From: Chthonomonadaceae bacterium
GTDB lineage: Bacteria > Armatimonadota > Chthonomonadetes > Chthonomonadales > Chthonomonadaceae
Length of the DNA stretch: 14,413 bases
Assembly (NCBI GenBank): GCA_025355115.1
Contig: JANXLO010000695.1
Location: 1-14,413, forward strand
Direction of reading: 5' to 3'
A model generated the notes under the pieces. It made no database searches. It was given only the letters and a program-made list of their open reading frames with translations, and was not told the origin of the DNA. The position numbers were made by a program, and so were the translations under genes. Each line of letters begins with the position of its first letter. Within the stretch, counting starts at the first letter, position 1. Shown here piece after piece: positions 1 to 6,927 of the stretch.

Positions 1-1455
1 CATCGCATTGCCCAGCATTACGTCCGTCGTGCCGCCTCCGCTGTCGATGATGAGCAGCGGGATTCCCTGAGCGAGCTGAGCGTTCTGTGTCTTCATCATC
101 TTCGCGACCCGTGCATTGACTTCGGGGTGAAAAGCCTTTCCGATCAGAAAATGAAGCGCGGCAGCAGCGGGCTCCTTGACGAACGAGAACCGCTCGGGAT
201 CGTCCGCCGGAAACCCTGCGTCCCGCAGCGCCTTGCGCATACGTTCCGTGTGCAGCCGATAAAGCGGCCCGTCGCCTGCGCCCGTATCGTCGAGCACCGG
301 CACTGAGAAGACATAAAAGACTTCCGCTCCGCTCCCCTGTGTGCGCTGGTCCAGATCGGCGTCGATGAGCTCCTTCCAGTCGCGCATATAGAGGGCGAGC
401 AGGTTGTTCACCTTGAAATTTTCGAGATTGGGAAAGCCGTACGCCTTCGCGCTGTCGAAGAACGGCTCCTTCTCCCCCGTCAGATACTCCTTCAGCCGCT
501 CGACGAGAACGCCGCGTGCCGGGCCGTCGTTCTGCTGTTCGGCATAAGCCTCGTCGCCGAAATAGACCCGGCGCGTGACGGTGGAAAAGTACATGCAGGT
601 CGGCTCGCGCACATCACTGACAAAGCTAAGGGAGAGGGAGGTGCCGTCGCCGCGAAGATCGCGGATGACGACGGAGGTATTGCGGGTTCCAAAATCGACG
701 CCGACCACGAAACGGGGCGGATTGAGAGGGCTGCGTCGCTCCGGGAGCCGGAGGAGCGAAACGGTCTGATCCTCGCCATTGCACCGGAGGATGACTTCGC
801 GCCTGCCCGCGGCCGGACGGTTCTCGACCGAACCCAGCAGCATGGTGATCGTTCCGAGCGGGGGGATCTGCCGCCTCTCCGAGCCCTCCTTCAGTACGTA
901 CTCCACCGGAAGTGACTCCAGTGTGACATCCAGAGGTGTGCTGCCGCTGTTTCTGAGGGTAAGAGTGCGCTCGCGGGTGGCCCTGCTAAAGAGCAGGAGG
1001 GTCTCCTGAATTTCCAGACGGCCTGGCAAGGTCGGAATCAGGCGCAGACGCTTTGGCTCACGCAGCTCCGATTGGCGTCGCCAGACAAGGTCGGCATTCC
1101 CGCCGTCCCTGCGCTGGTTTTGGGTCACGAGGAGTATGAGGGCATACTGCTCCTTGTCGATCCTGCCTGCCGTGAGCGCGATCGACGCAACCCTGCGGTC
1201 GGGTGCGAGCGAGAAATAGGGGCTGCTCGTCAGGGACAGAGCGCTGTCTGCCGTCTCGACAGAGCCGTCGATGTCCGCAAATCCCTCGTGGCGTAGCTGC
1301 AGGGTAATTCTGCTCTCTTGCAGGGAGGTGAGGGTAAATGTATCGCTGTTGATCTTGACGGCGGCTGTCTTGCGACCGCAGAGCGGGCAGTATTTCCAGT
1401 CCGTCTTCAGCAGCGCGGGACAGTCGTCTTCATGAAGCACACCGCAAACGATCAT
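1..1455 (-). CDS. Hsp70-like ATPase with N-terminal zinc ribbon (partial, C-terminus off the window)
   Basis: The frame is open from an ATG at 1455 to the left edge, giving 485 residues without the C-terminus. An in-frame TAA at 1462-1464 limits the start. Residues 1-30 hold C4, H8, C12 and a CPLCG knuckle at 23-27, as in a small zinc ribbon. Residues about 35-240 are beta-rich and look like two Ig-like modules. The actin/Hsp70 ATPase fold starts near residue 248: phosphate-1 loop GVDFGTRNTS (about 252-261), VKEPAAAAL (about 426-434, matching DnaK NEPTAAAL), and phosphate-2 loop IIDSGGGTTDV (about 469-479). DnaK begins with its ATPase domain, so the N-terminal extension is unusual. It is probably a cytoplasmic ATP-dependent chaperone-like protein; the zinc ribbon may bind a client or nucleic acid (inference). 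Whether a substrate-binding domain follows cannot be seen. The upstream AGGA is a weak ribosome site. Confidence 0.8.
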   Translation of the reverse strand, partial: MIVCGVLHEDDCPALLKTDWKYCPLCGRKTAAVKINSDTFTLTSLQESRITLQLRHEGFADIDGSVETADSALSLTSSPYFSLAPDRRVASIALTAGRIDKEQYALILLVTQNQRRDGGNADLVWRRQSELREPKRLRLIPTLPGRLEIQETLLLFSRATRERTLTLRNSGSTPLDVTLESLPVEYVLKEGSERRQIPPLGTITMLLGSVENRPAAGRREVILRCNGEDQTVSLLRLPERRSPLNPPRFVVGVDFGTRNTSVVIRDLRGDGTSLSLSFVSDVREPTCMYFSTVTRRVYFGDEAYAEQQNDGPARGVLVERLKEYLTGEKEPFFDSAKAYGFPNLENFKVNNLLALYMRDWKELIDADLDQRTQGSGAEVFYVFSVPVLDDTGAGDGPLYRLHTERMRKALRDAGFPADDPERFSFVKEPAAAALHFLIGKAFHPEVNARVAKMMKTQNAQLAQGIPLLIIDSGGGTTDVMLGNAM

Positions 1456-1560
1456 TCTGATTTATGTCCTGGTGAAGCGGAGGAGTTAACCCCGCCGAGC
1501 TTACTTTCTGTGTTGGTATTCGGCGGCGACGGTTCAGATTCCTCTTCCGAGACAGGCTAA

Positions 1561-1594
1561 CAGGCGGCCTATCTTCGAAGAGATGGGCCGCCTG
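1561..1594 (-). terminator. Hairpin downstream of the lipoprotein gene
   Basis: CAGGCGGCC (1561-1569) pairs perfectly with GGCCGCCTG (1586-1594), and ATCT/AGAT extend the stem inside. It lies 22 bp past the TGA of the lipoprotein gene. The minus-strand tail (GTTAG) is poor in T. The plus-strand side is followed by TTTT, but no plus-strand gene ends here. Probably the transcript end of the lipoprotein gene. Confidence 0.55.
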
Positions 1595-1616
1595 TTTTCC
1601 GTGAAGCCGTTGTTCC

Positions 1617-2240
1617 TCAGAAGCCGGAGGGGAAGGCGTAGTTGGGGATCGTGGAGGGAATGTTGCCGATGACCAGAGTGATCTGACCGCGCGAGGTAAG
1701 AACAATGTTGCGAATGTCGCCCTGGAACACTGAGCCGTCGACGTAGGCTGTCACCGTGCCCGTATAGGTCGCGACGGTCGATGAGGTGAGCGGTTCGCCC
1801 CAGATGTCGAAGAGCTGTCCCAATGTGTATTGCGCGGGAGACGCAGCCTCGACATGGACAATTCCTGTCTCATCGTGCGTGTGAAGCGCGTAGATGCAGC
1901 TTCCTCCGCTGATGGACGTGCCGACGGCCGTCCCGTCCGGAATGCCGATCCCTTTTGGGATGGCGATTTGCTCGCCGTTGACGATCAGGCTAAGATGAGC
2001 GTGAATGTGATAGGCCTCCGACCCGCCGTCACAGCCGACGTTGTCCACTGTCTGCCCTGTCCCGCCGGCGCGTGTGCTGCCCGCCGGGAAAACCGATCTG
2101 CCGACCGTGGTGCCTATTTGAAGCTGGATGGCGCTGTTGCCACCGCTACTGGAGGAGCCGCTGCTGCACCCTCCAAGAGCAAGGCCAATCAGTCCCACCA
2201 GGCAGGCTCCACTCCACAATCCGCTTCTTTTCATGGTCAT
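1617..2240 (-). CDS. His-rich secreted lipoprotein of unknown function
   Basis: Reading from ATG 2240 gives 207 residues. That start has an AAGGA ribosome site four bases upstream (in AGAAGGACAGC), and the earlier in-frame ATGs have none. Residues 1-24 are a basic then hydrophobic signal ending in lipobox LGGC, so C25 should be lipidated and the protein membrane-anchored outside the cytoplasm. A Ser/Gly linker follows. The mature part carries YHIHAHLSL (77-85) and ALHTHDETGIVHVE (118-131), with histidines at 78, 80, 82, 120, 122 and 129, plus C70 and C115. Similar HxHxH...LHTHDxxGxxHVE proteins occur, largely uncharacterised, in many soil bacteria. The His pairs suggest metal binding, perhaps copper or zinc (inference). 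It is monocistronic by layout, with a hairpin downstream. Confidence 0.82.
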   Translation of the reverse strand: MTMKRSGLWSGACLVGLIGLALGGCSSGSSSSGGNSAIQLQIGTTVGRSVFPAGSTRAGGTGQTVDNVGCDGGSEAYHIHAHLSLIVNGEQIAIPKGIGIPDGTAVGTSISGGSCIYALHTHDETGIVHVEAASPAQYTLGQLFDIWGEPLTSSTVATYTGTVTAYVDGSVFQGDIRNIVLTSRGQITLVIGNIPSTIPNYAFPSGF

Positions 2241-2636
2241 GCTGTCCTTCTGAATCATCATTGTAAAGCTAGCCCATCGTTGTCGGCGATAGCCTCGGAC
2301 GGAATCGGCGAAATTCGTAAAGAAATGCCGATATATCAGCACCGACCGAGTGATGGCATGGCGGAGTGAAAGCACGGCGGAGTGAACTCCTCCGCTGGTT
2401 GACCTTCGGCCCAGTTTCCTTCGGAAACGACAATCAGTTAGCGCTCCGATGGGTGACGAGTTGCCTGCTCACCGAACGAGGTTGCTGCTGAGCGCGGATT
2501 CGCTCTTAGTGCCGCTCTTTCCTGCAAGGGCCTAGGACTGGAGCGTATGCCAAGAGATTATCACAGGATCGATAATATATCCATTCCGTCATCTCGGCTT
2601 GCAAACCACAGGAATCATAGTGCGCAGAAACGAGAC
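2241..2636. other. Intergenic region between the lipoprotein and PEP-CTERM genes
   Basis: I see no supported gene here. It holds the right copy of the 22-bp inverted repeat (2375-2396) and a short hairpin GTTTCC-TTC-GGAAAC (2414-2428). The lipoprotein promoter must lie here. A TACAAT on the minus strand about 20 bp before the start has no convincing -35, so I do not call it. Confidence 0.5.
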
Positions 2637-2664
2637 AGCGGGGCAGGAGAATTCCTGCCCCGCT
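2637..2664 (-). terminator. Strong hairpin terminator after the PEP-CTERM gene
   Basis: AGCGGGGCAGGA (2637-2648) and TCCTGCCCCGCT (2653-2664) form a perfect 12-bp stem with a GAAT loop, 25 bp beyond the TGA of the gene to the right. The minus-strand tail, GTCTCGTTTC, is only modestly T-rich, but position and stem strength fit an intrinsic terminator. Confidence 0.75.
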
Positions 2665-2688
2665 TTGCGAGAAGAAGCCGACGAGGAT

Positions 2689-4215
2689 TCAGCGGCGGCG
2701 ACGGCGCAGGAGAGCGGCGCCTCCAAGTCCCAGGCTGAAGAGAAGGGCGAGGGAACCGGGCTCCGGTGTATTGACCGCAGATGTCGAGAACTTGAAGAAG
2801 AACGGATCGATGTTGCCGCGAGTGTCGGTGATGTTGCCGCCGACATTGGTGTTGACGTTGCCGCGTCCTGCGAATGTCCCATAAACCGTGTCGTTGACGG
2901 AGGTGATGAACTGGTAGTCGCCGAGCATTCGATTCGCATCCGGGAATGCGGTCGTGTTGGGCAGGCCAGGCGAGGTGAATGAGTTGATGATGGTATCGAT
3001 CGTAGTGAGGCCATTGTCGCTGGAGGTGGCGTAATGAATGTCGATCATGCCGTTCAGCGCATTGAACGTGTCGTACTCTATTGCGATAGTGCCGTTCGCT
3101 GTGACGGTGATGGAGGGCAGAGCTGCCGCTTGGCCAACCGGGGAGAATATGATCGGATTGGCGCGCTCGATCAGCCCGCCGGAGCCGTTGTCATGAAACT
3201 CCGCCAGATAGAGCCTATCGACTCCATTGACGTCACGCTTTCCGTAGACGCAGTAGACGTGACTGCCATCCTGAGTGACTGCGATAGAGGTGGTATTGCC
3301 CTGCAGCTGATTGATGTTGGCGAACTTGGATCCGAACTGCGCGGAATTGCCCCCGTCGATAAGGAGGCCGCCAGGGCCTGCATTGGAGTTCGTGAAATCC
3401 TGGTTGCGGTTCAGGCGATATGTCACCGTCTCGACGCCTGCCGAGACAGTCCCCGTCCCGATTCCGAAGATGCTGTAGACGTTTCCGGCGGCATCGGTGG
3501 CGATGCGCAGACCCGGGTTGACCGTGGTCGAAATTTGCCCATTGCGGCTGACGGCGAAGTCGGTGGTGAATGTCGCGCCGAGGTCGATGGATTTGACGAT
3601 TCGCTCCTCGACGCCTGTTGTGAAGGTGTCGTAGGCGGCGAAGATCGTATTGTTGCTGATGCTGATCCAGGGCTGATCGGCGGTGCTCCGGCCATTGATA
3701 TTTATGGCGTTGCTCTGACCGGCGTTCGCCGTCCATGCCCAGGTGCTGGCAGGCCGCCCGAAGGCTCCGTCGTTGTTCACATTGTCCGTGAAGCCGTGAT
3801 AGATGTTGGTGTTGCCGCTGGAGTCCGATCCAAGCATGATGGCGTGGAGCCGTCCGTTTTTGTCGAACGCGAACACCTGATCATTGGGAACGGTGACTCC
3901 CGCGATGGGTGAGCTCACCGCGAACCGTGCTCCCCAATTGGTGCCGCCATCGGTGGACAGGTAGTAGTTTGCACCCGGCGATCCGTAGCCGAACCCGGAC
4001 ACGACGACCTGATTGGTGTTCAGCGGGTTGACGGCGATGAAGGGTTCATTGCCCCAGTCTTTATAAGTTTTGACGAAGTTCGAGCTGTACTCGTTGAACG
4101 GGGTGATGCTGCCGATCACATCGACGACTTGAGCCTGGGCAGGCCGAGCGCTCCACCCACAGCAGAGCAAGGACGCCGCCGCGATGCAGCAGGCTCCTCT
4201 TGAATTCAAACGCAT
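2689..4215 (-). CDS. Secreted BNR/Asp-box protein with PEP-CTERM sorting signal
   Basis: The protein has 508 residues. The ATG at 4215 is preceded by AAGGAGAGATC, a clear ribosome site. Residues 1-29 form a signal peptide ending in AQA. EPFIAVNPLNTNQVVVSG (57-74) followed by STDGGTNWG (87-95, an S-x-D-x-G-x-x-W Asp box) indicates a sialidase-like beta-propeller. I see no sialidase catalytic signature, so enzymatic activity is not claimed. The C-terminus has the tripartite PEP-CTERM signal: PEP at 484-486, a hydrophobic helix, then five arginines. Such proteins are exported, processed by an exosortase and placed at the envelope or in exopolysaccharide; no exosortase gene lies in this window. 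Its own promoter (4370-4399) and terminator (2637-2664) make it monocistronic. Confidence 0.88.
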   Translation of the reverse strand: MRLNSRGACCIAAASLLCCGWSARPAQAQVVDVIGSITPFNEYSSNFVKTYKDWGNEPFIAVNPLNTNQVVVSGFGYGSPGANYYLSTDGGTNWGARFAVSSPIAGVTVPNDQVFAFDKNGRLHAIMLGSDSSGNTNIYHGFTDNVNNDGAFGRPASTWAWTANAGQSNAININGRSTADQPWISISNNTIFAAYDTFTTGVEERIVKSIDLGATFTTDFAVSRNGQISTTVNPGLRIATDAAGNVYSIFGIGTGTVSAGVETVTYRLNRNQDFTNSNAGPGGLLIDGGNSAQFGSKFANINQLQGNTTSIAVTQDGSHVYCVYGKRDVNGVDRLYLAEFHDNGSGGLIERANPIIFSPVGQAAALPSITVTANGTIAIEYDTFNALNGMIDIHYATSSDNGLTTIDTIINSFTSPGLPNTTAFPDANRMLGDYQFITSVNDTVYGTFAGRGNVNTNVGGNITDTRGNIDPFFFKFSTSAVNTPEPGSLALLFSLGLGGAALLRRRRR

Positions 4216-4369
4216 GATCTCTCCTTGTCAAAGCGAAGGTGTTACGGTGAGCGATCCATCGTCACACAGCGATGGCGGTGTGGCGAGGGCATATAAGGGC
4301 TGTCTGCTGCGCTCACAACGGTAGAGTCGAAGGATGTCGAACTTCCGATGGGGCAGACGAAGACTTGCT
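4216..4369 (-). other. About 150-nt 5' leader of the PEP-CTERM gene
   Basis: The stretch between the predicted promoter and the start codon has no supported gene. It contains a 6-bp hairpin CCATCG/CGATGG (4256-4261 and 4270-4275) with an 8-base loop, about 40 bp before the start. I compared it by eye with common riboswitch motifs and recognised none. Confidence 0.4.
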
Positions 4370-4399
4370 ATCGTAACACAATTGCCTTCTCGCTGTCAA
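4370..4399 (-). promoter_or_regulatory. Sigma-70-type promoter of the PEP-CTERM gene
   Basis: On the minus strand TTGACA (4399-4394) is followed after 18 bases by TACGAT (4375-4370), close to the consensus. It points to the gene starting at 4215 and gives a leader of about 150 nt. Confidence 0.65.
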
Positions 4400-4475
4400 G
4401 GGAAGCGGGGGAGCTAGTGAGTGGAATATGCAGAAGCAGGTGTAGACGCGCAGGCAGGATTGTTGGAGATGAGGG

Positions 4476-4503
4476 GCCTGCCAGCCCAAATGGGGCGGCA
4501 GGC
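4476..4503 (-). terminator. Hairpin terminator after the CysO-like gene
   Basis: GCCTGCC (4476-4482) pairs with GGCAGGC (4497-4503), and inside it GCCC (4484-4487) pairs with GGGC (4493-4496), with one bulged A and a five-base loop. It lies 18 bp after the TGA at 4522 and probably ends the thrC-cysO transcript. The T-tail is poor. Confidence 0.55.
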
Positions 4504-4521
4504 AATTGGTTCGAGGACACA

Positions 4522-4797
4522 TCAGCCGCCTGCGATGGCGGGGATGATGGAGACGGAGTCGCCGTCTTTGATGGGCGTGTTTTTGCCCTCTAGGAAGCGG
4601 ATGTCCTCCTCGTTGACATAGACGTTGATGAAGCGGCGCAACTCGCCCGAGTCGTCGGTCAGGCTCTTGTTGATGCCGGGAAACTGCTGCTCTAGCTCCG
4701 CGACAAGGCTGACGATTGTGCCGGGCGCGACCAACACGGTGTCCTGATTATTGGTGAACTTCCGCAGCGGCGTGGGGACGAGTACATTGACTGCCAT
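4522..4797 (-). CDS. cysO: MoaD/ThiS-family sulfur-carrier protein, CysO-like
   Basis: Ninety-one residues with a beta-grasp (ubiquitin-like) pattern and a C-terminal GG (IIPAIAGG), the site where such carriers are adenylated and turned into a thiocarboxylate. The stretch RRFINVYVNEEDIRF followed by KDGDSVSIIPAIAGG closely resembles mycobacterial CysO (RFVNIYVNDEDVRF, DGDSVTILPAVAGG) from my recall of that protein, and is less like MoaD of molybdopterin synthase. CysO donates sulfur for cysteine synthesis on O-phosphoserine with CysM. I chose ATG 4797, where the family homology begins and an AAAGGA site lies upstream. The frame extends back to ATG 4869, but that start lacks a ribosome site. 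It lies downstream of thrC in the same direction, so both are probably on one T-box controlled transcript. No E1-like activating enzyme or CysM is visible here. Confidence 0.88.
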   Translation of the reverse strand: MAVNVLVPTPLRKFTNNQDTVLVAPGTIVSLVAELEQQFPGINKSLTDDSGELRRFINVYVNEEDIRFLEGKNTPIKDGDSVSIIPAIAGG

Positions 4798-4888
4798 ATT
4801 GGTTTTGATCCTTTGCGCCGCCGTTCGAGCGGACACGGCGGCGAGCACAGGCGATGCGGTGTGGCCCATAGCGCTTATGAAATGACGG

Positions 4889-6145
4889 TCAGACGCCGAC
4901 CCCCGCCAGCAGCTTCTCGGTGTTGAGGGCGGCTTCGAGCGACGCGAGATTGGGCTGGATGCCGAAGGTCTCGCCGAGCTTGCCGACGACCGCCTCCTGA
5001 GTTTTCAGGCCGTTGCCGGTGATGGCGATAACGACGATCTCGTCCGGCTTGAACCGGCCCTGCGCGGCCAGCTTCTTCGCGACGGAGACGGTGACGCCAC
5101 CCGCGGTCTCGGTGAAGATGCCTTCAGTGCGCCCCAGCAGGCGGATGCCGTCGATGATCTCTTCTTCGGTCACGTCGTCGGCCCATCCTCCGGATTTACG
5201 AACGGTGTCCATCGCCATATAGCCGTCGGCGGGGTTGCCGATAGCGATGGATTTTGCGATAGTGTTAGGCTTCTGAGGCCGGAAGACCTCGGCGTTTGTC
5301 TTGATGGCGGTCGTGATGGGCGAGCAGCCTTTGGCCTGCGCCGCGTACATCTTCGTGGAGACGCCGCCGTCGATGAGCCCGAGGCGGTCGAACTCATTGA
5401 GCCCTTTATAGATTTTGCTAATGAGCGAGCCGCCCGCGCAGGGGACGATGACATGGTCGGGTGCCTTCCAGCCCAACTGCTCGGCGATCTCGTATCCGAA
5501 CGACTTGGAGCCGTCTCCATAGAAGGGGCGCAGGTTGATGTTGACGAAGGCCCAGCCGTACTTGTCGCCAGCCTCTGCGCAGAGGCGGTTCACCTCGTCG
5601 TAGTTGCCGTTGACCGAGAGGACATTGGCACCGTAGAGGAGCGTCCCCAGGACTTTGCCCTGCTCGAGGTCGTGCGGAATGAAGATGTAGGCACGGAACC
5701 CGCCCTCTGCCGAGTGAGCAGCGACGGAGTTGGCGAGGTTGCCGGTGGAGGCGCAGGCGACCGTGTCGTAGCCGAACTCGCGGGCTTTGGTGAGGGCGCA
5801 GGCGACCACGCGATCCTAGAAGGAGAGCGTGGGATAGTTGACGGCGTCATTCTTGATGTAGAGATTCTTCAGGCCGAGTTCATGCCCGAGCCGCTCCGCC
5901 TTGACGAGGGGCGTGAAGCCGACGTGCTTGCCGACGGTCGGCGGGCCTTCGACGGGCAGAAGATCCCAGTAGCGCCACATGGAGGGCGGCCCGGCGGCGA
6001 TCTTCTCGCGGGAGATTTTTGGGGTGATCTCTTCCCAGTTCAGTACCACCTCCAACGGCCCGAAACAGAGTTCACAGACATGGATGGGGCTTGTCGGATA
6101 GTCTTGTCCACACTCCCGACAGCGCATTCCCAGCACTTTTGCCAC
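4889..6145 (-). pseudogene. thrC: Threonine synthase, interrupted by an in-frame TAG at the PLP lysine codon
   Basis: The enzyme converts O-phosphohomoserine to threonine with PLP. ATG 6145 follows AAGGAGCGAAAGCA. A four-cysteine ribbon (C9, C12, C24, C27) opens the protein, as in many thrC lineages. The frame runs 418 codons to TGA at 4889-4891 with one interruption: codon 110 (5816-5818) is TAG, between NYPTLSF and DRVVACALTK. The family motif is SFKDR, whose lysine forms the Schiff base with PLP, so an AAG to TAG change removes exactly the catalytic residue. Downstream, ACASTGNLANSVAAHS and CAGGSLISK (phosphate and PLP binding) are intact and no frame is lost. A nonsense mutation or a base-call error is the simplest reading; recoding is possible but unsupported. 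If the TAG is an error the gene is fully functional. A T-box precedes it and cysO follows. Confidence 0.85.
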
Positions 6146-6210
6146 TGCTTTCGCTCCTTATTGTCGCCCGCTCGAACCGGGTCTTGCTAGTGCGGTGAGG
6201 GTCTGTCTAA

Positions 6211-6262
6211 GACGCAAAAGGCCTCTCGCCACCATGCACAAAGTATGCACAGGACGAGAGGC
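6211..6262 (-). terminator. T-box regulated intrinsic terminator
   Basis: GCCTCTCG (6262-6255 on the minus strand) pairs with CGAGAGGC (6228-6221) and is followed by CTTTTGCG (6220-6213). It overlaps the antiterminator side of the T-box (CTCGTCC), as expected for a mutually exclusive pair of structures. The thrC start lies 66 bp further on. Confidence 0.85.
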
Positions 6263-6562
6263 ACTGCCTTCGTGGTTCCACCTGCCTTCATCGCCTCCTC
6301 ACGGATGACGACCTCAGCGGGTGCGCGGTAATGCGGGCGCATTCCGAACACCCTAACCCTGTAACGGGAGCCCCCCGGCAACCCTTACTCGGCAGATGCC
6401 TTTCACGGCTGCGGCTCAAAGGCCATTTCAGCAGGTTCGCTCGTACCGGCTCTCACCAACCCGGCTCGCTGTGACCGCGCAGACTGCGTACTCCACCTTC
6501 TCAAAGCCACCACACGCTCATCCGGCCCCGCCCCATGGCGACCACCGTAAAATTGTTCACTG
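6211..6562 (-). ncRNA. T-box riboswitch leader upstream of thrC
   Basis: Several T-box hallmarks occur in order on the minus strand. Stem I shows a kink-turn-like element (6496-6508, paired with the CCTT-TG-AGCC side), AGTA on the 5' side of the specifier loop (6492-6489), a distal GGTTGGTGAGAG loop, and GAAATGG on the 3' side (6429-6423). The T-box sequence GGTGGAACCACG lies at 6282-6271, followed by CTCGTCC and a terminator at 6211-6262. Uncharged tRNA would pair at the specifier and at the T-box to favour antitermination. By alignment with B. subtilis glyQS (GAAA then codon) the specifier is UGG (Trp); AUG (Met) is one base away. No ACN codon sits in the loop, though thrC is the next gene. 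Limits are approximate, taken from the promoter and terminator. Confidence 0.88.
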
Positions 6563-6568
6563 TCCGGC

Positions 6569-6598
6569 ATTATACTCGCCAACCTCGTCCCCTGTCAA
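6569..6598 (-). promoter_or_regulatory. Consensus sigma-70 promoter of the T-box/thrC/cysO unit
   Basis: On the minus strand a perfect TTGACA (6598-6593) and a perfect TATAAT (6574-6569) are 18 bases apart. Transcription should start near 6562, about 50 bases before Stem I of the T-box. Such a strong promoter suits control by attenuation. Confidence 0.88.
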
Positions 6599-6927
6599 GC
6601 CGCACTAAAGCGACGTTGCAGAGACAAGGCGTCAGGCGTCACAGCCGAGTGCTCACGACCCAACAATTTGACTGAAAATATCCAGAACGGGTAGTACGAG
6701 TTCAAACCCGTATATCAGCGACATGTCCTGGAGTGACAACTCGCGTCATTGTGCGTTCTGCCTTCGCTCGGATGTCGCGCATAGATTTCGTCGTTGCGGC
6801 AATTTGCTTCTTCCTTTGTGTAGCGTCGTACCGGAAGAGAAATTTTCTCTCCCAACCAGAACAGTACGTTCAACCGTCCCGACACACCAGGCAATTCAGC
6901 AGGGTAAACTTCTTATCCTTCACCTTG
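6599..6927. other. Intergenic region with no supported gene
   Basis: Between the T-box promoter and the stop of the transporter gene I find no credible coding frame; those present have no ribosome site and no family resemblance. It holds AGAGAAA-T-TTTCTCT (about 6837-6851), a small palindrome that could end the transporter transcript, and ACGGGT/ACCCGT paired across 13 bases near 6688-6712. A GTTCAAA there resembles a tRNA T-loop but has no matching T-stem. Confidence 0.5.

Larger units (their letters stand above)
1476..2396. repeat. 22-bp imperfect inverted repeat flanking the lipoprotein gene
   Basis: The segment 1476-1497, read on the minus strand, matches 2375-2396, read on the plus strand, at 20 of 22 positions. 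The shared core is AACTCCTCCGCT (12 bp exact). The left copy lies just upstream of the Hsp70-like gene and the right copy upstream of the lipoprotein gene. A shorter direct repeat, GGCGGAGTGAA, occurs at 2360-2370 and 2377-2387. The role is unknown: shared operator, mobile-element trace or chance are all possible. Confidence 0.5.

Noticed and set aside
3034..3912. Long plus-strand frame of 292 codons
   Set aside because: It is antisense to the PEP-CTERM gene, which has a signal peptide, Asp box and sorting signal; the frame shows no family features.
4313..4522. Minus-strand frame of 69 codons after cysO
   Set aside because: It spans the cysO terminator hairpin and the PEP-CTERM promoter, has no ribosome site and no recognisable motif.
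4889..6145. A genetic code in which TAG is a sense codon
   Set aside because: At least five genes in the window end naturally in TAG at family-consistent lengths.
6187..6381. Minus-strand frame of 64 codons upstream of thrC
   Set aside because: It lies wholly in the T-box leader; its apparent peptide is translation of the structured RNA and terminator.
6685..6725. GTTCAAA resembling a tRNA T-loop
   Set aside because: The flanking bases do not form a T-stem and no anticodon or acceptor arm can be drawn.
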